57,948 nt of DNA from Fragilaria crotonensis (taxonomy: Eukaryota > Bacillariophyta > Fragilariophyceae > Fragilariales > Fragilariaceae): the NCBI GenBank assembly GCA_022925895.1, contig JAKSYS010000391.1, forward strand, positions 1-57,948, given 5' to 3'. Under the pieces are notes generated by a model. That model was given only the letters and a program-made list of their open reading frames with translations, had not been told where the DNA came from and did not search any database. The position numbers were made by a program, and so were the translations under genes. Shown here one piece after another: positions 20,604 to 33,921 of the stretch (the stretch's first letter is position 1; every line of letters begins with the position of its first letter).

Positions 20604-23600
20604 TTATGTTACTAGTACCAAGACGGCTCCTTCTTCTTGGTCGTCAGCCCAAGGCATCCCTCCAGCCACATACGTGCCATCGGAAGACATGTCCACGTTG
20701 ATCGCACTGCTTTGGTCACTATCACGACCAGCGCTGGCAACACGAGTATATGCCACAATCCAGTCATTTGTCGTTGAGTCGAATCGAAACAATCTGACTT
20801 CATGTTCGGAGCCAGTCGCCAAAATCTGTCCATCTGATGAAAGACCAACTGTCGGAACAAAATACCCGGTTGTCGCAATATCTTGTACCTCGGCAACAAT
20901 GTCTTTGCCCAGTTGGATCCAGGTCTGGGTATTTTGGCGAAACTCAAACACCTGAACAAACAAAATTAAGTGTGTCTGATGACTGACATCATCATATTCA
21001 GTACGAAAATCACCAAACGCCACTATTGTTCCACTGGCAGAGAGCGACACACCGTGTTGAGGGTAATTGTCGTTCCCGACATTTACCCCGGAGATGTCCT
21101 GACCAAGCTGAGACCACCTCTGATTGGTGTCGTCGTATCTGTAAACTTGATAATAACGGGATGTTCGGGGGGAGGCCACTCCCCCCACAGCCAAAGTTCG
21201 TCCATCGCGCGCGAGAGCCAGAGGGCTTCCAAAATAGTCCGCGGTGGCCTTCCCGTATAAAACTTGACCTAGCTGATCCCAAACTTGAGTAGTGGGGTTC
21301 AAAGTGAAGACTCTGGCGTGTGACTGGGTAAGGAACGCTTCATTGAAAGCCACCTGACCACCTGCCACAGTGTTACCATCGTCAGATATGGCCACAACGC
21401 CACCAAAATAGTTGTTCGTACCAAGGCCGTAAATCACATCGCCAACAAGCCCCCACGCGTCACCCACGTCACTGTACTGTAGCACCTTGATACAGCCAAC
21501 AAAAGAGCCGGTTTCGCTGTGCATCGGCGCCCCAGCCGCCATGATCAACCCGTCACCAGACAGAGCAACTGATGCGCCCAGTTCTTCACCACCCCAGGAT
21601 GCATCAGCGGTGCCCCGGAACTCTTGCCCAAGACTCGACCATACGTTGCTTTGCGCATCGTATGAGAATGCTCGGACAAAGCCCGCCTGGCGGGGCTCAC
21701 CAAACTTGCCACTCCCCGACGCCATAACAATGCCATCAGCGGAAAGGGCGACCGAGAAACCGTAGCGTTCGCCAGCTAAACCATATATTAGGTGCACTTT
21801 CGGGTTGAACGGCTCGGTAGGGGGCTCCGTTGGTGGTGAGGTGGTGGGGCTACCGGTTGGAGCAACAGGAAGAGCGACGCAGCATTTGATTTCGTCATCG
21901 CCGGGACAAAGGTTGTCATGAATGACTAGAGATGGACCAACGCAAAGGGTCTTATCCATGCACTGACCGTGAACACCATTAACGGAACAACCGGGGAGGT
22001 CCATGCAACACTGGATATCATTATCGCCTGGACACATCCAAGGAGGACCTGGCCTGGAGACGAGCTGTTTCTTGCATCCCGACTTGTCGATACATGTACC
22101 TGTTATGCGTGATCTTGGATATCCTTCGGTCATGCTCTCGCAGACAGGAGGACTCACGCAACAGAATGCCGTAGCGCCACCACATTCGTGTCCTGGAGTT
22201 GCAAACCCTTTCAAAGGGGTTTTGTGCTTTGCCACACAATCCGATCTCGATTTGCATTCACCAATGAACGTTTCATCCGACACACATGCGTTGGGTGGAA
22301 AGGCATCTCCGTCGATGCAGCAGTGCAAGTTGTCGCAAGAGGGGTTGGAAAAAGGAACGCCACCTTTCGCAAGACAGGGCATGGAACCGAGACAGGTGCC
22401 TTTATGTCCATTCGCGGCCTTGCAAGGAGTTGGTTTAGCTGGTTTGACGGTTGGCTTCAAAGTCGGCGGGTTCGTTGGTGGTGGAGGAGAAGGTGGACAT
22501 GGACCCCTTTCCTTAACCCTTGCAGCACATTCCTCACATGGAAACACGGCCCATGCTGCCGTCGTAATGGTGGGAGGCCAGAATTCGGCTGGTACACCCG
22601 CGTAGAACTGCAGGGCACAACAGATGGCACCGCATTCAGGGTATGGCTGCCCTGAGCAATCTCTCCCAGGGTAAGGGTCGTCGGCTGGGATCTTATCCAA
22701 AGTTACTTTCCCAGGAGCCAGCCAAAATGTCCTGAATTTCTGGTGATCGCCCGCACCCGTCTTGATGATGCCTTTATCAATCATAGATTTAATAAGTTCA
22801 TTCGCCCAATCAAGTTCATATTCTGCAGAGAATAGATCACCGCGAGGTGGTGCAATATAAAAGGTCATGCGCCTGCGCTGGTTTTCACAGAAACGAAGAA
22901 CTTCGGAGTAGAACATGGCGCTTGTACACCACACAGAACCCAGTCCTGCCATATCTCTGAAATCTCGAGGCCCATACACAGCCAGTACCCCGAGTTCGTC
23001 GCACGTGAGACTAGGAAAGGGTGACTGATCAATGAAAGACTGTACCACAGTCCTGACGGCAGGAGAAGTGATGTCATCACATTTGACCGAGACGCTCAGA
23101 TTATACGCCAAATCACGCTCCGTTAGATTGAGAAAGTGGGTCGCCGGCCATGTCGCATGGAACACCCCACCTATGTCGGTGCAGGGCGGGAACTCACCCG
23201 CCGTGGCAAGGTATGCATCAAACAGTCTTTGACACGATTTATTGTAGGCTTTGTGCCTCCGATTTACGCAGTGATGTGTTCTGCAGAATGCGACGCATTG
23301 ATCATAGATTTGGCCATTTAAGGAACGGCAAATCTTGACGGTATGTCTCTTCGCATTCAGTCCTCTGCCAGGATTCGAGTTGTGACTGTGACGCAGAACG
23401 GCGTGATGTGCTGGTGTCTCGTTGGATGGCTCATTACTGCTCTGTGACCGCAAAGGGTACAAGCAACTATCAGGACGTGATTGCAAGTTCGAAGACAAAT
23501 GGATGGACTGTTGGTAACAATCTTACCGTGGCGGTTGCGGCCTCGATATTCACTAAAGGAAGAAGGAGACCCACTAATACAAGAGAAACAAGTTGACCGA

Positions 23601-23640
23601 CTGTAAACGCAGGCCTGCGTACACTTCGGGTTACTTTCAT
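20604..23640 (-). CDS. Large secreted protein: Cys-rich repeats plus seven-bladed FG-GAP/propeller-like repeats
   Basis: Two exons: 23640-23527 (38 codons) and 23441-20604; intron 23442-23526 (85 bp, GTAAGA...TCACAG, phase 0). The product is 983 aa. Exon 1 (MKVTRSVRRPAFTVGQLVSL...) encodes a signal peptide, so the protein enters the secretory path. Residues about 65-350 form a Cys-containing domain I do not recognise. A Pro/Thr/Lys linker (353-376) follows, then four Cys-rich repeats of 40-50 residues (378-559) ending in CC, two with the CPGDxxIxCC pattern. After a PT-rich spacer come seven repeats of the type YGFSVALSADGIVMASG (590-983), suggesting a seven-bladed propeller. This could be a cell-surface or frustule-associated adhesion protein; that role is inferred. 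It is divergent from MER3. Confidence 0.85.
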
Positions 23641-24388
23641 GATGCGATGTTTGTTAAATTGTGCTCTCGTTTTGTTTCGGTGCAGAGTTTATGAGGATTG
23701 ACGCTAGGCGGGGTCAGGGTAACACAGGGTTCGCTTTTTATGATTTTCTCTCTCGAATTGGTGCTCGGATTCAGGGTTCGCTTTTGACTCTCCCTTGCGT
23801 GAGGGTGCCATGATGTCACAAAACGAGATGGAAATCGTTAGTTAAGAAAAAAGCTGGAAGTCGGGTGTCCAGTCTCGAGTCTCGAATCAGGTTCAGAGTG
23901 TGCTTCGACAACTCAGAGTGCCCGTTAATTCGGAACGACAGACGCCGCACCCCACTTAATATCAACTCGAAGTTCCTAGTTGCAGGCAAATCCTGCACTC
24001 GAGCGCTCGTAGAACGATGACTTGGCATCTATAGGAACGCCAGCAAAGGAGTGAACCGAATGAGGGTTGAAAAATGACATGTCTTGTGCTTCTTGTTCGT
24101 TGCGATTTTTTGTAAAGGGATCAGAGATCGTATCCCTTGGGGCTCTGGTCATTTACTGCGGTTGAGCTTCCAAGAAATTTGTGTATTCTCTGTCGCAGCT
24201 CGGAGCCTCCATAAGGAGTGTATATAAAACATATCTATATGTGAAAGAACACATACGGTATATAAAATAATACTGTAGTGCCGCCAGACGTAGAACCGTT
24301 GGTGGCGTCCGCTTCAATCACGACTCACATTGCATTCACCTTCCATCCCTCACAGCTTCCCCAAGATCGTTATCTTCCTCCTTCCACC
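23641..24388. promoter_or_regulatory. Upstream region between divergent secreted-protein gene and MER3
   Basis: 748 bp. TATATAAA-like boxes lie at 24222-24231 and 24257-24266, about 125-165 bp before the MER3 ATG, so the start site would be within roughly 100 bp of it. 23650-23820 has repeats of CAGGGTTCGCTTTT (23727 and 23772 regions). No gene is seen. Confidence 0.4.
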
Positions 24389-27300
24389 ATGCCAATAACG
24401 GGTCGTTCATCGACCCGGGCAGATGACGCCATCCGTTCAAACAACCCCACACACCAGGATTTCGCTAAGGATGATGATTCATCGTCGTCCTCTTCGACGA
24501 GTAGTGATTCGACATCAGGATCAGGATCCTCGGATTCCCGTTCGTCGTGTTCATCTTCCAGCAGTGGAACTTCAGTGGAGTGTATTCTCGTCAGGAGGCC
24601 TCTCAACTCGCCAAATCATGTTCGCAAACCATGCAAGTTACAATCCAACCACATTGACTCGAGTCTACCTCGTGAAAGCGGAGGAAAGGCCAAGATTCTA
24701 CCTCCTGTGCCGCATTCTACCGCCACATCGGGACTAGCTGATAACTTAACCACCTTCGACGTTGACGACAATGACTTCACTTGGTTTGATAATACCAATG
24801 AGAATGAGAATGAACCATTTGTCGAGGATGGAGTCGACGTTCAATCTTTTGTTCCTGGAGCCGCTTCGAACAGAAGCGTCGCCCACAACGACGCCGGTGT
24901 CCGAGACGACGATCTCTCCCCGCCATCCAGTAAGGAAACTCCCATTGGTCCAGTGAGTCACTCTGAGAGAAAGGCGGAACTTGATTCGCTCTTCTATGCA
25001 CCGCCTCCGTATCACCACAAACAGCCACCTATAGTTCATCACCTTTCTCTGGGCAACCGACCAGCGCATGTGCGAAAGCACATTTCAGTGAGCCAACTCT
25101 TCGACGCTCCAGTTGCTGGATTCTGGAGAGGAAAATTTGACAAGTTCAATCATCTACAGTCAGAAGTATCGTCGCTTCTCGTCGACGCCAATGATACTGT
25201 GGTTGTCAGCGCGCCAACAAGTGCTGGAAAAACCGCAATTTTTGAAATGGCGATGGCGCGTCACATATCCTGCGACCTCGAAGTTCTCCGGGAATCGTTA
25301 GATTGGCGTCAGAAACAGCTGCCTAGTAGCCGTAAGATGGTCTATATCTCGCCTTCCAAGGCGCTCTGCGACGAGCGATACGACGACTGGAGTCGTCGAC
25401 TCTCAGATCTCAAACTTGGTATTCGAACAGCCATGATTACAGGTGATGCAGAGCCGGGCGAAGCGTTTCGTGACATTGCTAACTCACACCTCATTCTTAC
25501 AACACCAGAGAAGTGGGATAGTCTCACTAGACGTTGGAACGAAAATTTTGTACTCTTCGGATCGGTGAAGCTAGTCTTGGTCGACGAAATCCACCTTTTG
25601 GGTGATAGCAGTCGGGGTAGTTGTTTGGAGTCGGTTCTGTGTCGGATGAAAACAATATTCAGAGCCACACAGGCGTGCGGTATGACCCAGACTCAAATAA
25701 ATACTTCAAGGTGAGTGCCCTTTCGCGATGACCAAAGTGTAAGTGGAAAGCACCTCACTGATTTCCACTCCTGATTATGTTAGCTTTGTTCACACAACCC
25801 CATCTGCTCTGGCATCACACCTGCGCTTTGTTGCGGTGTCAGCGACGCTCCCCAACATCGGGGATATTGCCTCGTTCCTCAATGCGAATGAGGCATTTGC
25901 GTTCGATGATTCGTACCGTCCTGTTCCGCTCACGACACACGTTGCTGCATGTGGTGATGCTGGAAACAACAAATTCATGTTTAACAAAAGCATGAACCAC
26001 AGAGTGCCGGGAGTCATTCGTCAATTTTCGAAGGGGAAGTCAACCATCATATTCTGCCACACGAAGAAAGAAACCGAATTGCTGGCATCGGAGCTTGCTC
26101 AATTAGGGGACCTTGGACTCCCAGGAAATAACCCTCGACTTGCCGGCCAAGCAAGTGTCTCGGGGTTGCAGCGATGCCTACTTCGAGGAGTGGCCTATCA
26201 CAACGCCGGATTGGACACATCTGACCGAAAGCTTGTTGAAAGCTTTTCTTGAGGGCGACATCAAGTTCCTCTGCGCAACGTCTACACTTGCGGTGGGCGT
26301 CAACCTTCCTGCGCATCTGGTCATTATTAAGGGGACATCAGCCTGGAGGGGAGCTGACGCTGGATATTCGGAGGTTGAAAAGGAAAGCCTCTTGCAAATG
26401 ATCGGCCGCGCTGGTAGGGTGGGGTTCGATACATCCGGAACAGCGGTTATTATGACGGAGTCGAAGTATGAAGGAAAGTACAGGAGCCTCGGAGCTTCCT
26501 TAGAAAATGTTCAATCAAAGCTTCTGCCGAAACTGGTCCAAGTCCTGAACACTGAAATCTCGCAGAAGGTAATCACAACCTTTCAGCATGCGAAAGACTG
26601 GTTAGCAACGACATTCCTCTTCCAGAGAATCAAGGCAAATCCGAGTGATTATGGCATCCACGATGACCGAGGACTAGAGCATTGCCTAACTCAAATAGTT
26701 GGCGTTGAGCTCAAAAAGCTTGAAGATGTCGGATGCGTCGAAATCAGCAAGCACCAGAATGGTGATGTAACACCACTGTTTGCATGCCATGTCATGAGTC
26801 AACAACTTGTGGACTTTCAGACAATGAAGCGCATAATTGAGCTCCCATTTGCCTGCGACGCTGGACAGCTACTAGCTGCAATCTCGCTTTTCGAGGGCCT
26901 CCACAAGCCAGTTCGTCGGTCTGAAAAGAAGATCTTGAATGAAGTTCACAAGGCTGTCAAATACAAACTCGACGGCCCACCAAGCAAGGTACGGATACAG
27001 GAACCACATCAAAAAGCATTCATCTTGCTGCAAGCTGCCATCGGGCAACACTATTTCGATGACTTCACACTGAGACAGGAAATGTCTGCAAACGTTGAGC
27101 TCTCAACACGAATGCTGGCTGCCGCTGAAGACTATAGCGTATATGGAAGCAAGAACGGACACATTGCGTTACAAAGTCTCAAATTACGAAGATCGCTTGC
27201 TGTCAGCTTGTGGGGGTCTGGCGATGGAGTAATGAACCAGTTGCGAGGAGTAGGACAAGAAGCAACGGGAAGGCTGCGCTTCAACAACATCTCCACTTTC

Positions 27301-29061
27301 CATGATGTCCTTAACGCGCAGCAAGACGTGATAGAGAAAGCCGCCGGAAGAACCGCGCCTTTTGGATCAGAGCTACGAAAAGCTGTGTACGCAATCCTTC
27401 GCAATTCGTTGAAATTGACTGCCCAGGTTTCGGAGGATCAATGGGTGACCTGTCAACTCTCTAGGAATGACAAGATTCCAAATGATGCATTCAGTGACGG
27501 AGAGAACCAATCAGTCACCGTCAAGTACACACTCCTTGCGTTCACCGACCAACCAAATGGTTGCCTCTTCTTCCAGTCGAACGTCGACGAGCCAGGCGAA
27601 TTTCGTTTCAGATGCCCGGAAGCGTTTCGAGAGTTATCTGTTCACTTGGTGTCGTCGCTCGTCGGGTTGGACGAGGTGGTGACAATCGTCGGGAACGAGG
27701 AAGCGGCAAAGGGATTGTCTGAAAAGCGCAATCCGCAAGATAAAGGAACGCCCGAAGCAAAGACTACGCAGGATGTCATTGAGACCCGCCCTGAAGGGCA
27801 CACCCCAAATAGAAGCAAGAAACGAGTTCGAGATCCCAAGGGCTCGTTGCGAGATGGATTCAAACGACAACACGACTCAAACAAGAGCACTCCAAAACGA
27901 TCCCCATCTGTGGCCGTCACCCCATCGCCATTCGCAGCAGCAGTGCAAGGACGTCCGAGCTCATTCCAAGCACAAGCAGCTCACTCGTCAAAGAGGGACA
28001 AACCGTTAGGGATTGCAAGCCCAGGCTCCGCGAGCTCTCGACTCGCACAGCGTGAATCACCTCCATTTGGGCAAGATGACAGGGTTAGTCAAGTCTGCTT
28101 TCCCCGACGAGCCCCTCATCAATCATCTGCATACAGAAGCACAGCAAGAGGCGACACTGCCACTATATCAGATGGTCGGAACCTTGATCACCATAGATTG
28201 GCGGTGCGATCAGCAGTAATGAAGCCAGAAAGCTCCTCAAGCCCTCGGTGGGATTGGGCGAGACAGAAACGAGAGCAAGGCAGCAGGCAAACTAGTGCAT
28301 TCAGAACGAAGCATGAAAACCCGTTTGCGAAGTTTCAGTATGACCCTAACGACGCCGAGAACAATCTTGATGCCATCACGAATGACAACTCAGCGGCATA
28401 TGCCAACACTGGAAGTATTCTTCCACCTGACGTATTCATAAAGGGGCGGGCTAGTCATAATGTGTTTCACAAGGGTCCAACACGAATGCGCTCGAAAAGG
28501 GGGAGCGTTCGAACCAGAGGTTTTGGGACGGCTACTCAAGGCATTCCAAGCCATATGGTGCTGCGAATGAAGGGCGAAGAGCAAATGCGTCAGGCAGGTT
28601 TACAGTTTCCTCCGATGCATCAATCTCAATACCAATCCATCCCCGATTACAGTTTAGACCGACAGCAAAACGAGCTCCGCATTGATGACACCAATCCCTA
28701 CAAAGTCTCTCCCCACCCACCTTCTTCGAACTTCATGCCAGGCTTCTCTCAAAGTGTTCCTCCGCAGCAGGCCTGGGGCAATCTTCATCCTGCTTCTATG
28801 CAATACGGAGCTGCTTGTCCACTGAACTTCCCTCAGGATAGGATCCCGATGGTCTCTCATCCTATGTATGCCGTCATCGGTGATCAATGGATCCACTGCC
28901 AGGCACAACAAAACCATTTCCAAACAAATCAGATCACAACTGCACCATGGGAAGGCTCACAAGGCTTCGATCTTGTACAAGAGGAGCCCTATCCTCCTGC
29001 TTGCATGATACCATCAGCACCGGCACCAGAAGATTTATTCCTTGAAGATGCATTTTTCTAG
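24389..29061 (+). CDS. HFM1: Meiotic ATP-dependent DNA helicase MER3/HFM1, with one frameshift
   Basis: Exons 24389-25710 and 25784-29061; intron 25711-25783 (73 bp, GTGAGT...TTATGTTAG). ATG 24389 has a good context (CACCATGC). A Ser-rich N-terminus precedes the Ski2-like helicase core: Walker A APTSAGKT (275-282), TTPEKWD, Walker B DEIH (399-402), SATLPN (460-465), STLAVGVNLPAHLVIIKGT and QMIGRAGRVGFDTSG. A winged-helix/Sec63 region follows, then a long disordered tail. The MER3 subfamily acts in meiotic crossover formation by extending and stabilising recombination intermediates. A +1 frame break lies at the TTTT run 26244-26247 (near residue 594): one T too many. With one T fewer, length and frame agree with an intact protein of 1532 aa. 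The cause is either an assembly error or a null allele. Confidence 0.88.
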
Positions 29062-29096
29062 GTTCGAGCTGAACACTACCATTGCCAATTACACAT

Positions 29097-32000
29097 CTAC
29101 TTGAATAATTTGACGCTTCCGTCTCGAGAACAACTAAGAATGGCATTGATGGGAAGCTGAATCAATTTCAGATCCAGGATGGCATCCTGATGCCTGGTTT
29201 CTGGTCTCGTCAATCCTCTCTGCAGTCTGCGCGGTAATCTAGAACTCTCGATATCTTGCAAACGAAGCCCTGCAGTTTGTCGGCAGACAATAAGGCAGTT
29301 TCCCTGGAAATCCAATCGTTCGTAGGTCGGGCGATGATGGAAACCAATCAGCCCACTAACTGTGTAGCATTTTGATGGAGACCAGAAGTCCCAGTACCTT
29401 ATCTGGGCATCGCCTCCACCAGTGATGAGATAGTTCTGATCGTAGCCACCCATGCTGCCAACCATGGCATTCATCGAAGGCCCTGCACTCAGTAGATTCT
29501 CTTCACGTCGATGCAGCCCATTCGTACGGAGGCGCCTGTTGAAATGTTTGTCAGATACATCGATTTCCTGAAGTACAGTTGATTCAATTCTCGTGTTGAC
29601 TGATGCAATGCCTCCCTGGGGACACAGCATCCGAAAGGCTTGTCGACATTCGCCGTCCATTAGGTCGAACATTCCACATTCATTGCCTGACGCCACAAAG
29701 GCAAGTGGGCGTGGCCCAGCGTTAGACCTCGATCCCGGAATAGGAGCATACGATGTCGCGAGTCGGTTAGTTGGTTGACCCCCGGAATGGTGCCACAACT
29801 TCACCATCTTTTGGAAGCGGATGTCCCACAGTGCAAGATACCCTTTACTAGTTCCACTAACCATCCAGTTCCGATCGGTGCCGAGAGCCATACTCGTTAG
29901 ATAACCCATCTCTGCGTGATGTTTCAATTGCAATGGCTCTTTCTCGGCACGTAAATCCCAGGTATGAACAACTCCTCGTTGCGTAGCAAAGGCTAGGACG
30001 GACTCGGACAATGTGTTGAAGTGAGAGACAGCTAAAATCTCACCTTCCTGCGTAGAATCAATCATCCTCACTACAGAAGTGCCCGAGACTCGAGCAAGCT
30101 CGTGCTGTGCCCCCATACCCATTGTCGCGGTGGCAGATTGTTGGGACAGGCTCGGCGTGACAAGGTCAACCTTCCACACGTGAACTTGACCGTTGGAAGA
30201 AGCAGATGCCACTGAGTGACTGCCTTCGAGTATCGCAATGTCATTAACTCGAGCAGGGCGGGCTGAATCAGTTTCGCCATGTCCAGAATAGGTGCTAGAG
30301 CTCTCCATGATACCCGAAGAACTAGCAATCTTTCCAAGTTCCCACACTCGGCATGTGGAGTCGAAACTGCCAGAAACGAAGAATCGTTGGTCTTGCGAAA
30401 CAGCTAATCTGGAAACAGGGCCTGCATGACCGTCACAGGGCGAGCTTGATGCTATCAACGTCTCGATCTTTGGTCGCCAATCACCCATTCCCCTCGAAAG
30501 TTCTTCTTTGCTAGGGCCATTCTCAAGGCTTATACCAAGACGCGGAGACAATGTCGGGACTCCAAGAGCTTGGAGCTTTCCCACCAACGACGTTGTTGTG
30601 AGCAAGGACGGATCGACAGTGCATTCAGATCCCCACTCCCCGGCGACAGCAGCATCTACTTGCTTTGCCTTGTCCGATGTCATAAGGTTGGTAAGAGTCA
30701 CATCTGTCACGCCCAAGCTTTCCGAACTAGCATTGTCTCTGAGAGCTACCGGTGTCTCATCGGCACCTTGCATTATAGACAGTCCGTAAACTTGATTCAT
30801 AGTCGCGACCGACTGCAGTGAGCTGAACTCTGATGCGGATGCCTTATCTTTCGCAATGCTCCGAGCACTTGCGAACCACCCTGGGATAGCCGGATCTAAA
30901 GTCGCGGCAACTTCTTGCGTTGGGAACTTGACATTCTGAGACAGCTTGAGAGATCCTTCGATTGCGCCAGCAAGCTTCGAGCTCGATTCAACGCGTGCAG
31001 CTTTGCTACCTCTACTTCTGGAGAGCATAGTAAGGTACTCCTTCATCGTCTGCTCATCAGCACCTGATTGTGATTCATCTGTAGAAAGTTCTCCACGATT
31101 ATCCTTCGCCATCCTACCTGATACTCCCGAACGTGCTAAATCAGATAACTCCTCAGCAAGCCTTTCCTTGGTCCAGGGTAATCGCAAGCACTTCTCCAAT
31201 CCTTCCACCGTCTTATCGTCGGGATCAGCGTGTGAGCAAGAAAAAGAACGCAATGAAAACTACATCAGGCGAAGCTTACCGTCAAATGGCGGGTAGATGG
31301 TTCAAATCGAAGGTAGGACCGCAAGACTGGGACGAGGAACACTTCTACATCGGGGGAACCAAAAGCTTTGCAGCAAGCGTTGACGAACAAGATTGCGGCA
31401 TGGCGAACCTCCTTCGACGGGAAGAGCAGAAGAGGGCAGTATTTATCAAACAGTGGTGTTCGCCTGATGACCCGAACAATATTGTTGGAAAAAGCAATCA
31501 ATCAATTGCAAAGAATCACACATGAAATACTTACGTGCTGTTCCTATCCTTCAAGGCAGCGGAGCGAGTGCTCACCAAAATCGAGCGCGACAAAAGTCCC
31601 ATATCCACCAAGGTGGCAAGGCAAGCTAGGGCGCTACAAATCACAGGGTCTTCGCTGTCCACAAGAGCAGTCTCTAAACATGGCAACACAAAGTGTTCGG
31701 TCGCACCACGTCCGATCATATAACAAGCGGCTGGAATGTCATTGAAAAGGGCCGCTCGCAGCTGCCAATCTCGTCGATCATTAAGAAAGGCCAATATTTG
31801 GGGCAAGATGAATGCCATGACCCCGTCACGGCCAAAGAAGTTGCACATTCGGGCAAGATCTCTCAAGAGTGCGCGTTTCGGAGATGACGATTGCTCCGAC
31901 GTTGTAATGTGTACGACCCATCGCGACACAACCTCTTGCAAACCGGAAAGCTCCGACTCGTAGGTATTAGCAATGAGAGTGTTGTTGATCTTGGCCATGG

Positions 32001-33921
32001 CCGTATGGTTGATCAATTCCTCCTTGGCTTCCTCCTCCTCCCGGGTGGTCGGTCCATCCAACAACCTGACAGTGCCCTCACCAAAAACACCGGGATCTCG
32101 TTGTGGCTTGGACCCGCCACCGCCGCCCACAGCTTCGTACAATCGCACTGCGTGCGAAATATCGAGAAAGCGACGGGAGGTCTCGGCCAAGATGGGAACA
32201 CATTGCGAAAACGCCACTCGAACCACCACAGATGGATCTGTCAACAAATGAGTCACACGTTTGAAAATATATTGTGGGAACAATTTCGAGTCGGACGGAG
32301 GGAAGGAATGTACTTGACTGAGTGCTGTTGTCAACGTATGCAGTGCCATGGCTCGAACCAGTGGGTCTTGATCTTGTAGCAACACAATGGCAGAAGGGAT
32401 CATTCGTTGTAGGCGTGTCTCGTCTGAAGAATATCGCGAGAGTCGGTTGAGAAGTTGCAACGCCACTAGTTTGGAGGAAGGCCGATTGACATGTCGAATG
32501 TTTGAGAGAATGAGTTGGACGAATATAAGCAAGGACTCCGATGCTGGCGCCGTCGCATCGGTTTGAATCTTTGTGCTGGAGGTGGACGCCACGGGAGCGG
32601 TTTCTTTCGCTGTCGTGTTGTTGGGAATGGAATCATCCAAGTCTAAATTTGCAAGCCGTTTCAATAATTCCTCTGTCTCCTGCAGCAACTTTTCCGACTC
32701 TAGGGAAATCTGATCCTTTCCAGGTTGTTTGTTTTCCTTTTCTTCCAGTTCTGCCGAGAGCATCTCCAATCGGCACACAGTGGGACCCAAAATCCGAACA
32801 AAACACGCCATTCCCTCATCATCTGACACTCCGACAGTTGCCTTGAGTATATCGGAATAGACTGCAGCTGCAACTGCCATGCGTGCATCGGGAACGGCAT
32901 CCTTCATCCTCTCCAACAAGGGATCCAGCGTTTGGTCAAAGACAGCCGGCATGTGCAGTCGCTCCAAATACTCCCGCGGCGACAGCCGTTGGACTGCGTC
33001 ATAGCTCATCATGTGTCGACAGGCCGCTCGCAAGTTGGAGGATTCAATTTTAGATAACTTCTGTTGCAAAGAAGGTGGGATTGATTGTTGTTTGCGATAA
33101 TCCATCAAATCTCCCAGATCGAGAGCTCGTTCGCCATTGAGCCATGTTTCCAACAGTATGCATCCAGCTGAAAAGACGTCCATGGCATTGGTCAAGGCTA
33201 TCGCGGGGGAAGCACTCAAGTTTGTTGTTTTGGGAGAGTAGAATCGTTCTGGCGCGAGATAGCATCGTTTTTCGCGTTGTGAACTGTTGTCTTGCTGAGC
33301 CTCCTCTTGATAATAATACAAGTAGTCGGAAGGATCATCATCTGGCAATGCCGCCCGCGCCTTGTAGGATGCAATGTCAAGAATGACAACGTGATTCCAG
33401 GACGTGAGTCCAATGTTTTCCGCAGTTAAAAAGCCATGCCGAACCTGTCGATCGTGCATGGTTTGCAGCGCAGATAGGAACTGATGAATGATATACAATT
33501 TTTCAATATTCGTCAAGAAAGGTCTCGATTCCAATCGATCGGATAGTGTGGTGTATGTGTGATGTCGTACTAAGGCAACCGCACGTTGTTGTAATTGTGC
33601 TTGTTGCTGCTGTTGTGGTGGTTGGACTGCGTTACCCAATTTCCACAGAAAAAAAGGTGCCACATGGGAAACACCCTTGAGTGCTTCCTGAATCCGTTCC
33701 AATTCCAATTTTTGTTCTTGTAACAGCGCTTCATCAGCTACTGTTGTCCACATGACCTTGGCAACTGCCAAGGAAGTAGGGTCTTTTTTATGCGAAAGGC
33801 GAAATGTTCGCATCATTCGACCCGAGCCGGGATAGAGACGTTCTTCGACATGAAAGTCAGGTGAAAGAAGCGCAGCAGTATCTTCTCGAGTCGCGGAAAG
33901 CGTCGTATGACTGGCTCCCAT
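29097..33921 (-). CDS. VPS15: VPS15/PIK3R4-type regulatory pseudokinase subunit of the class III PI3-kinase
   Basis: Three exons: 33921-31535, 31463-31280 and 31211-29097. The introns of 71 and 68 bp (GTAAGT...ATCAG; GTAAGC...ATAAG) are in agreeing phases, giving 1561 aa. The start MGASHTTL (33921) gives Gly2 for N-myristoylation, as in VPS15. The order is kinase-like domain (residues about 20-300, ending near CYLAPERFY), HEAT repeats (about 450-860; the small middle exon carries FPSKEVRHAAILFVNACC) and C-terminal WD40 repeats (DGHAGPVSRLAVSQDQRFFV to the last SCSRDGSVKLFK). It works with VPS34 and Beclin/ATG6 homologues in autophagy and endosomal sorting. The catalytic loop reads HGFLTAEN instead of HGDxKxEN and the DFG position DIA, so catalysis is doubtful. 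The stop lies 35 bp from the MER3 stop. Confidence 0.94.
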
